DNA of 11,679 nt, from the NCBI GenBank assembly GCA_002490465.1, contig DKUB01000071.1, forward strand, positions 1 to 11,679, written 5' to 3'. How positions within the stretch are numbered: the first letter of the stretch is position 1; the number at the start of each line of letters is the position of its first letter. Both the position numbers and the translations under genes were made by a program. The stretch comes from Lachnoclostridium sp. UBA7215 (GTDB lineage Bacteria > Bacillota > Clostridia > Lachnospirales > Lachnospiraceae). This document shows, piece by piece, positions 5,903 through 11,679 of the stretch. The notes beneath the pieces are model-generated. The model had not been told where the DNA came from and did no database searches. It was given only the letters and a program-made list of their open reading frames with translations.

Positions 5903-6787
5903 TTATTCTTTCTTTGTCAAATCAACAATCAACTCTGACATGATTCCCGAAACACAAAGTTTGTTTTCACTGTCCGCAGGATTCTCATACTCTACGATAT
6001 TATCTTCTTTCTTATAATAAATATCACATTTCCGGCCCTTGTTTATGACATTTACTATAGTATCTTCCGGAAGATGAACAATTGCCTTTGCCTTCCATTG
6101 GTTGATATCCAATGTCCCTGTTATTTTATCTGTTGTAATATCGTAATCTGTTTTTGAAGTAAATTCCAGACTGCCGCTGCTGTCTGAAATCAGGACTTCT
6201 TTTGCAGAACCATCATATTCCAGGCGGCGCAGGTGAAGCCCCTTTATTACAAGAAGTTTCACAGAAGCCGATATCTCGCAATGGTCAGAGTATTTATCAG
6301 GAAGAGTGATTTCGATTGTCAGAGAATCTTCCAATTCGTAGCGGCTCAGTTTGTTTTTGTTCAGGCAATTTACATCCAGTTTGTTTTTCTTTTCATCCAG
6401 CTTAATCTTAAACATTGTGTCCAGGTTTTCAAACGTCTCAGAGGACAGCTTGATATGCAGCTTTTCATCGGTCCCCGAAGACAATATGATGGCAGCCGCA
6501 TTTCCGATATTGACGTCAAAATGTTTCTCGCAGTCAATATCATAAATGGTCTCGCTGATAAAAACGGGGAATGACTGCTCCTGTCTGGCAGCAGTATCCC
6601 TTAGCAGTTCATCCAGGGTCGTTTTAAAAATTTCTGCTATGATCATCATATTTTCCACATCCGGCAAACCTTTTCCCGTCTCCCATTTTGTGATGGCCTG
6701 CCTGGATACACCGATTTTCTCGGCAAGCTGTTCCTGTGATAAACCTTCGCTTTTTCGTATCTCTTTTAATTTTTCTGAAAAATTCAT
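5903..6787 (-). CDS. XRE-family regulator with beta-rich C-terminal domain
   Basis: The 294-residue protein starts with a Cro/C1-type helix-turn-helix (about residues 1-62, including LSQEQLAEKIGVSRQAITKW and a TTLDELL end). It binds DNA as a repressor or activator. From about residue 75 the rest is not helical: alternating short hydrophobic and polar stretches rich in D, S, K and I suggest a repetitive beta fold like DUF4097-type putative adhesin domains. That similarity is by impression only. No membrane segment or secretion signal is visible. The start has a strong GGAGG SD at 6 nt, and lies 18 nt after the permease stop. Being last in an operon with an ABC exporter, it probably regulates that operon, perhaps through a ligand or protein sensed by the C-terminal domain. 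Confidence 0.88.
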   Translation of the reverse strand: MNFSEKLKEIRKSEGLSQEQLAEKIGVSRQAITKWETGKGLPDVENMMIIAEIFKTTLDELLRDTAARQEQSFPVFISETIYDIDCEKHFDVNIGNAAAIILSSGTDEKLHIKLSSETFENLDTMFKIKLDEKKNKLDVNCLNKNKLSRYELEDSLTIEITLPDKYSDHCEISASVKLLVIKGLHLRRLEYDGSAKEVLISDSSGSLEFTSKTDYDITTDKITGTLDINQWKAKAIVHLPEDTIVNVINKGRKCDIYYKKEDNIVEYENPADSENKLCVSGIMSELIVDLTKKE

Positions 6788-6805
6788 GATTAACCTCCAT
6801 AATTC

Positions 6806-9058
6806 TTATTCCTTTAAAAGGGAATATGCTGTAATTTTTTTTATTGGTGCCGCCAGCAGTACGCTGATGAAAAACGCCGCCGCTGTAAAAACAAGTGCCA
6901 TGACAAGCAGGGTCCAGATGGATATCACGAAATGATTTTTGATTGCTCCAATCTGGCGGAAAATAAATTGATTGATTACAGGAAGATACCATATTCCCGT
7001 CACAGCCGACAGAACCGCTGACAGAGCCAGGGCAGGCACAAACCGGGCCGCTGTCATGAGGGTGAGCTGCCTGCTTGTATATCCGATTGCCTTATAAATA
7101 CCAAATTCCTGTCTGCGTCTGCTAATCACGGAATGAATAATGACATACAAAACAAGCAGTACCATCAGAACGGAAATCAAAAATAGAACAACGGTCACTG
7201 CTGAAACAATTCCTGCATACATAGTTCTGCTATTTTCGTTCAACTGTTCATAATTTAGAGAAGAAGCAATCCATGAATCATGATGTTTTCCGTATTCCTC
7301 AATAAACCTATCAGCAATTTTGTCGTGCAGATAAACATTGATTGTATTCACTGTTCCGCCGATCCTCTTGTACCCATCTTTGGTCAGTTCACATGCCTTT
7401 CCGGAATTATTGACACTTTGAATATAACCGGTTACTACATAGGGAGCTGATCTGTCGGAGACTGTAATCTCTATCGTACTGCCAATCGGATAGTTTTCTG
7501 CCAGCATATTTCCCACGGCAATTTCATTTTTCCCGGCAGGATTTCGCCCCTCATAACATATGTCATTGGTTACTTTTTCAAAATCCTCACATACAAAGGC
7601 AGCAAGGCTTCCATCTGCGTAACTCACTGTTGCGGAAGAGTATTCCAGTGCGAGTTTTACCCGGCTGTCTCCCTGGAGAGCTTTTTTACACTCGGACATT
7701 TTATCCTTTGGCACTGTAAAAATCACAGAAGGGGTTTCTTCTAAAAGCGTATTGATAAAATTGTCAGGATTCACACTTACATTGTAAAGGAGTGTTCCCG
7801 CAAAGGATAACAAAACCATTATACCAATTGACAAGACAGACAACAAGATATTCTGCCCGGCAAATTCCGCACCTTTCCTTCCCCTTATAGCGTCAATCGG
7901 CTCTAGTTTATGTATTTTCGCTGCCGAAAGATAAGCAAACAGAACGATTACGGATACAGGGATGATAACTACAATCAACAGTGCTTTGGCATCAAAGACA
8001 GGAGTATAGGTAAAACCTGATTGAATGGCCAAAATTTCTGCTACGCCGGGCAAAACCGTATAAGATACAGCCGCACCAAGGATTGTGGAAATTATACCTG
8101 TCAGAGCATAAGGTACGACAGTAGAGCGAATCATCAGCCGGCTCGTATAGCCTACCGCTTTTAGAACTCCCATCTGTGCCAGCTCATCCTCAATCGTGCT
8201 GCGTATCCGAAAGCTGCTTAAGAAGATGCTCACTGTCAGTATAATGGCCGCAAGCGCCAGAAATATAACAATCAGGAGTGTACATACCATCGTCCTGGTC
8301 TGTTTAGCGGTAACTCTGTCATTGACAACAATTGCAGCAATCTTCTTGTCAGTCAACAGAACCGTTATCGCATTTTTAATTTTAGATAAGTCCGCATTGT
8401 CAGTAGTTTTTAGAGAATATTCTGCAATCTTGTTTTCACCATGCATCTCCACCAATTTCTCGTAGGCAGCCGTGGAAAGATATCCGCCAATCAGCCCGGT
8501 GCCGTAATTGCCATATTGCATTTCAGACACAATCCCGCCAATTTCGTATGTGCAGTCTTTGCCGTTAATAGAATAGGTGATTTTGCCGCCCTCCGAAAAA
8601 CCTCCCAGCTTCTTCATATACATTGGGACATAAACAGTGTTTTTATAAACACTGTTTTCATTGCTTTTCTTCAGATATTCTGAAACGTCAAGCCGGTTCA
8701 GTGTTCTTGTCTCGTCGAGGTTATAAAAAACGGTATTCATGTCAAAGTCAGAGCCTGAAAATTCACGGATAGTTGCAGAAACAAATACTCCGTTATGTTT
8801 TTCAACCGCTGAAACGCCATCGATTTTTTCGATTTCCGTGATGAGTTCACTATCATCCTGAAACTGCGGAATCATAAAATTGATATCTGCCGTATCCAGT
8901 TCATAAAACCGGCTGTCATAGGCGCTGAAAGTCTGAAAGGCAAGCACAAGCGCGGTATTCATAATCAATGCGGTCAGGCAGATAATAATGCCAAAGGAAA
9001 GGTACTGTCCCTTTGCCTTTTTTACGTTGTGTTTTATCAGCGTTGCTGTCTTATTCAT
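6806..9058 (-). CDS. FtsX-type ABC transporter permease
   Basis: The 750-residue membrane protein is the permease partner of the ATPase encoded just upstream. I count about eight transmembrane helices: one at 19-41, a large extracytoplasmic domain to about 254, three at about 255-280, 307-330 and 358-380, one at 403-423, a second extracytoplasmic domain to about 612, and three at 613-643, 673-695 and 710-735. Both halves carry an FtsX-like coupling stretch, MGVLKAVGYTSR and FGIYKAIGYTSR, showing internal duplication. This fits the MacB/LolCE/FtsX class, which exports lipids, peptides or antibiotics, or works mechanically on envelope proteins. It does not look like the ten-helix BceB type. The ATG at 9058 is preferred to the GTG at 9067; it lies 2 nt after the ATPase stop with GGGGTGG as SD, implying translational coupling. 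The substrate is unknown. Confidence 0.92.
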   Translation of the reverse strand: MNKTATLIKHNVKKAKGQYLSFGIIICLTALIMNTALVLAFQTFSAYDSRFYELDTADINFMIPQFQDDSELITEIEKIDGVSAVEKHNGVFVSATIREFSGSDFDMNTVFYNLDETRTLNRLDVSEYLKKSNENSVYKNTVYVPMYMKKLGGFSEGGKITYSINGKDCTYEIGGIVSEMQYGNYGTGLIGGYLSTAAYEKLVEMHGENKIAEYSLKTTDNADLSKIKNAITVLLTDKKIAAIVVNDRVTAKQTRTMVCTLLIVIFLALAAIILTVSIFLSSFRIRSTIEDELAQMGVLKAVGYTSRLMIRSTVVPYALTGIISTILGAAVSYTVLPGVAEILAIQSGFTYTPVFDAKALLIVVIIPVSVIVLFAYLSAAKIHKLEPIDAIRGRKGAEFAGQNILLSVLSIGIMVLLSFAGTLLYNVSVNPDNFINTLLEETPSVIFTVPKDKMSECKKALQGDSRVKLALEYSSATVSYADGSLAAFVCEDFEKVTNDICYEGRNPAGKNEIAVGNMLAENYPIGSTIEITVSDRSAPYVVTGYIQSVNNSGKACELTKDGYKRIGGTVNTINVYLHDKIADRFIEEYGKHHDSWIASSLNYEQLNENSRTMYAGIVSAVTVVLFLISVLMVLLVLYVIIHSVISRRRQEFGIYKAIGYTSRQLTLMTAARFVPALALSAVLSAVTGIWYLPVINQFIFRQIGAIKNHFVISIWTLLVMALVFTAAAFFISVLLAAPIKKITAYSLLKE

Positions 9059-9060
9059 TA

Positions 9061-9822
9061 CTACCACCCCATTTCCGTAATGAATTTTTCAAAGCGTTCT
9101 GTTCTTTCGGCATGATCCGGCTCAAATTTCCCCAAATGGCACTCACCAAAAATTTCCCCATCTTTGATGTAAAGAATACGGTTTCCCCTCAACGCTGATT
9201 TTTTGTCATGCGTAACCATGACAATGCTCTGTCCTTTCTCATGGAGAGAACTGAAAACATCGAGAACCGCTGTTCCATTCGCTGAATTTAATGCACCCGT
9301 TGGCTCATCCGCAAAAAGTACATTCGGATTATTGATGACTGCCCTCACAATGCCCGCTCTCTGTGCCTCACCGCCGGAAATCTGGGAAGGTGTTTTCTTC
9401 CAGGTGGTTTCCGGAAGATTTACCAAAGAAAAAAGCTGCCTGGCACGGTTTCTGATATCCTCCTTGTTCTTATTGGTAAGTACCCCTGCCGTCAGAACAT
9501 TGTCCATGAGGCTCATGTTATCAATTAGATAGATTTGCTGGAATACGAATCCACACTGGCTCCGTCTGAAGACCGCCAGCTTATCACTATTTAACTCTGT
9601 GATATTCGTACCGTCAAAGTCAATTTTTCCACTGTCCGGCTTATCCATTCCCGACAGGGAATACATCAGGGTAGATTTGCCCGCTCCCGATGAACCCATA
9701 ATAACCGTAAAATCGCCTTGGTATATGTCAATATTCAAATCCGAGTAAATTGTCTGGACATTTTCCTTTTTACCAAAAGATTTTTTTAAATGCTTTGCCG
9801 ATATAACTGTTTGTTTTTCCAT
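9061..9822 (-). CDS. ABC transporter ATP-binding protein (MacB/LolD-like)
   Basis: The 253-residue ATPase powers the FtsX-type permease that follows. It shows Walker A GSSGAGKST at 43-51, the Q-loop around Q95-Q96, signature SGGEAQRA at 149-156 (Q in place of the more common Q/R pattern but well formed), Walker B VLFADEP at 168-174, and the switch histidine H205 in VTHD. The ALNS after the D-loop, with the sequence around it, matches the MacB/LolD/FtsE class. The start at 9822 is chosen for its SD AAAGGCGG at 7 nt; the frame stays open 36 codons further upstream, but that extension lacks an SD and looks unrelated. The gene is the first of a three-gene minus-strand operon. The upstream promoter is not clear. 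Confidence 0.94.
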   Translation of the reverse strand: MEKQTVISAKHLKKSFGKKENVQTIYSDLNIDIYQGDFTVIMGSSGAGKSTLMYSLSGMDKPDSGKIDFDGTNITELNSDKLAVFRRSQCGFVFQQIYLIDNMSLMDNVLTAGVLTNKNKEDIRNRARQLFSLVNLPETTWKKTPSQISGGEAQRAGIVRAVINNPNVLFADEPTGALNSANGTAVLDVFSSLHEKGQSIVMVTHDKKSALRGNRILYIKDGEIFGECHLGKFEPDHAERTERFEKFITEMGW

Positions 9823-10068
9823 GGTGCAACCGCCTTTCTGTTTTGATGAGGCAATCATAACGCGAAAGAGGAAGTGGCACCAGCAATCGTTGTGTACAAA
9901 GAAGTTTTTCTTTGCTACTTTCCGTTGCATCCCCGGGAAATGGGGCTTTTTTCCCTTTTTAAAAATATGGATTTATGCGGAATGGCATGGTATACTGTTA
10001 TGGAACTCCGAACGGTAAATCGGGACATCAGGCACTATGGAACGAGCGGAAGGGACGGTATATAGATT
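9823..10068. other. Divergent intergenic region between the ABC operon and the HD-GYP gene
   Basis: This 246-nt stretch must hold promoters for both directions. It contains an inverted repeat CAAAGAA (9897-9903)/TTCTTTG (9908-9914), a possible operator. It also holds a terminator-like plus-strand motif, GGGAAA (9935-9940)/TTTCCC (9950-9955) followed by TTTTT. Short open frames cross it on the plus strand, but none has an SD or a recognisable product. I could not find a convincing minus-strand promoter for the ABC operon. Confidence 0.45.
9968..9996 (+). promoter_or_regulatory. Probable extended -10 promoter for the HD-GYP gene
   Basis: TATACT at 9991-9996 is preceded by TGG, giving an extended -10 (TGnTATACT). 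A weak -35, TGGATT, lies at 9968-9973 with 17-nt spacing. Transcription would begin near 10003, leaving a leader of about 66 nt. Confidence 0.45.
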
Positions 10069-11379
10069 ATGGAAATAAAATTGCTGGAGATATTGGAGAC
10101 AGCGACAATCTTTGTCAGCGGTTTTCTAATAAAAAAATATGTATTTTTAGAGCCGGATATGGAAGAGAAAAAGCAGCGGATTTTTTATTTTGTCAGTTTT
10201 TTTCTGCTTGGCATACTATTTTTTGTTTTCGGGAAAGATACTGCCATAATAGCAACTTTGTTTATGATTGGCTTAAATATCGGTCTTGGCAGGAAAAAAC
10301 ACAGACTGCGGGGACTGTTTTTAATGATACCGTTTCCGGGCATTATCAGCGGCCTTTCGGTTCCGGTTCTGCTTGTGCCACCCTATTTGTTTGCCTTTAC
10401 GGAACAGCAAACACGGATTTATCAGTTTATCATGTATGGCATCTTATTGATACTGCTTCTTTTATTCTATGTGAAAGGACGGGACTGGCGCCGTTGGTTT
10501 CGTGAGAATATGCAGCACAGAAACCTTCGGAAGTCCGAGAAATACCTGCTTTGGGTAATCGGAATTGTGATGCTGTTTTTTTCCAATAATACAGCAATAC
10601 AGATTGCGGTGTATAACGAGAACGCACAGGCAAAAGATGTTATCTATGAGCAGGGACTGGTTTCCTTTATTGGAATCAGCAGTATTGCCGCCTTTGTCAT
10701 GACGATTACGATTATTGTTCTGATTATGCAGGGCAATAAGCGTTCTTTTTACCATGAACGGATTTCCGGTATGCAGTCCGGTATGATTACGTTTATGGCG
10801 GAGGTTGTGGAGAACAGGGACGATAATACGGGCGGGCATATCAGGCGCACGGCGGAATATGTGTCAGGCATTGCAAAAAAGCTGAAAATACAGGGTAAAT
10901 ACAATGATATTCTGACGGACAGGTATATAAGTGACATGGTAATAGCAGCGCCGCTTCACGACATCGGGAAAATACATATACCGGATGCTGTCCTGAACAA
11001 GCCGGGGAGGCTGACGGAGGAAGAGTTTGAGGTTATGAAAACGCATACTACGGCAGGAGAGGAGCTGTTGATCCATGCCAAGGCAGAGCTGGGGGAATCG
11101 GAATATCTGAATATGGCCGTAGAAATGGCCGCGTATCATCATGAGTGGTGGAATGGCAAAGGTTATCCCTATGGCATAAGCGGGGAAGAAATACCACTTT
11201 GTGCGAGGATTATGGCGGTAGCGGATGTTTTTGACGCACTGACTTCCAAGCGCTGTTATAAAAGCGCCATGCCGCTGGAAAAGGCGTATGCGATTATCCG
11301 GGAGGAATCCGGCATACATTTTGACCCGGCGGTTGTGGAGGCGTTTCTTGCGGCGGAGGGAGAAATTGGGGAAAATTAA
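10069..11379 (+). CDS. Membrane-anchored HD-GYP domain protein (probable c-di-GMP phosphodiesterase)
   Basis: The 436-residue protein has an N-terminal membrane region of about six or seven helices (residues about 5-223), then a cytoplasmic HD-GYP domain. HD-GYP enzymes hydrolyse cyclic-di-GMP, or sometimes cGAMP, at a two- or three-iron site. Key residues are present: E248 and H257 ahead of the core, H297-D298 in HDIGKIHIPD, H326, H357-H358, GYP at 365-367, and the downstream ARIMAVADVFDALTS. No GGDEF or EAL domain accompanies it, so it would only degrade the messenger. The membrane part does not match a sensor family I can name. The SD is poor (GGACGG, about 10 nt away). The ATG at 10069 is the first in-frame start after a stop; ATG 10159 would remove the first hydrophobic stretch. 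The gene appears to stand alone. Confidence 0.93.
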   Translation: MEIKLLEILETATIFVSGFLIKKYVFLEPDMEEKKQRIFYFVSFFLLGILFFVFGKDTAIIATLFMIGLNIGLGRKKHRLRGLFLMIPFPGIISGLSVPVLLVPPYLFAFTEQQTRIYQFIMYGILLILLLLFYVKGRDWRRWFRENMQHRNLRKSEKYLLWVIGIVMLFFSNNTAIQIAVYNENAQAKDVIYEQGLVSFIGISSIAAFVMTITIIVLIMQGNKRSFYHERISGMQSGMITFMAEVVENRDDNTGGHIRRTAEYVSGIAKKLKIQGKYNDILTDRYISDMVIAAPLHDIGKIHIPDAVLNKPGRLTEEEFEVMKTHTTAGEELLIHAKAELGESEYLNMAVEMAAYHHEWWNGKGYPYGISGEEIPLCARIMAVADVFDALTSKRCYKSAMPLEKAYAIIREESGIHFDPAVVEAFLAAEGEIGEN

Positions 11380-11428
11380 GAAAATCTGGTTTACTTGTGT
11401 TATGCTGTAAAATTTGCTGTTGAATTTT

Positions 11429-11662
11429 ATGCCAAACATTAAACCTATTTCTGATTTGCGTAATTACAGCGAGGTATTGCATGATGTTGCAGTAGGCGCT
11501 CCCGTATTTCTGACGAAAAATGGCCGGGGGAGATATGCAATTATTGATATACAGGACTATGAAAAGACACAGGCAACAATCCGGCTGATGAATGAACTGG
11601 CAAAAGGACGGAAATCCGGATGCTGCTCTTGCAACCGTGAACAGAATCATAAACAAATATGA
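11429..11662 (+). CDS. Phd/YefM-type antitoxin, tail apparently frameshifted
   Basis: The frame from ATG 11429 gives 77 residues beginning MPNIKPISDLRNYSEVLHDV. It has the Phd/YefM pattern: an N-terminal DNA-binding fold, then PVFLTKNGRGRYAIIDIQDYE. Such antitoxins bind their toxin with the C-terminal tail and repress their own operon. The family-like sequence continues to ELAKGRKSG, then becomes CCSCNREQNHKQI, unlike the usual acidic or helical tail. In another frame, 11619-11679 stays open to the window edge and reads DAALATVNRIINKYEV, a plausible helix. A 1- or 2-nt indel between about 11592 and 11618 is one explanation. The other is a second gene starting at ATG 11592 and overlapping this one. 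There is no good SD, and no toxin is visible before the window ends. Family call good, integrity uncertain. Confidence 0.7.
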   Translation: MPNIKPISDLRNYSEVLHDVAVGAPVFLTKNGRGRYAIIDIQDYEKTQATIRLMNELAKGRKSGCCSCNREQNHKQI

Positions 11663-11679
11663 AGTGACCTCACATTTGT

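Noticed and set aside
9874..10065. Plus-strand frames in the divergent intergenic region
   Set aside because: They have no SD, no family resemblance, and run over the likely promoter and hairpins. They stop just before the HD-GYP start.

Overview
The window looks like chromosome from a Gram-positive anaerobe of the class Clostridia, probably Lachnospiraceae-like. The evidence is moderate GC, strong AGGAG-type ribosome binding sites, sigma-A-like promoters, and the gene families present (CsoR-type copper regulator, FtsX-type ABC exporter, HD-GYP protein, MetY/CysK pair). I assign no species.

Layout. (1) Positions 1-3163 hold a copper-resistance unit: a CsoR-family repressor (171-485) and a Cu(I) P1B-type ATPase, CopA (620-3163). 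The ATPase carries an extra CopZ-like metal-binding domain at its C terminus. This domain has its own internal SD and ATG, and lies just after an A7 run from which either shifted frame stops next to that start. Both genes are preceded by a copy of the same roughly 85-105 nt element, ending in the gene's own SD. In both copies a hairpin can form whose loop is complementary to a segment just before the SD, giving a potential pseudoknot. This is the most unusual signal in the window. (2) Positions 3164-3561 contain no ordinary gene, but do hold a good promoter, a possible 17-codon ORF, two hairpins, a clear rho-independent terminator and the promoter of the next operon. (3) Positions 3562-5813 are a two-gene sulfide-assimilation operon, metY-cysK. 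(4) On the minus strand, 9822 down to 5903 is a three-gene operon: ABC ATPase, eight-helix FtsX-type permease, and an XRE regulator with a beta-rich C-terminal domain. A hairpin terminator at 5845-5890 ends it. (5) Positions 10069-11379 encode a multi-pass membrane HD-GYP protein, a likely c-di-GMP phosphodiesterase. (6) Positions 11429-11662 hold a Phd/YefM-type antitoxin ORF whose tail looks frameshifted. The window ends there.

Functionally, the copper unit is a self-contained sensor plus exporter plus chaperone-like domain. The sulfur operon makes homocysteine and cysteine from sulfide. The ABC-XRE operon resembles peptide or lipid exporter modules that carry their own regulator, but its substrate cannot be read from the sequence. 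The HD-GYP protein links a membrane-embedded input region to probable c-di-GMP breakdown.
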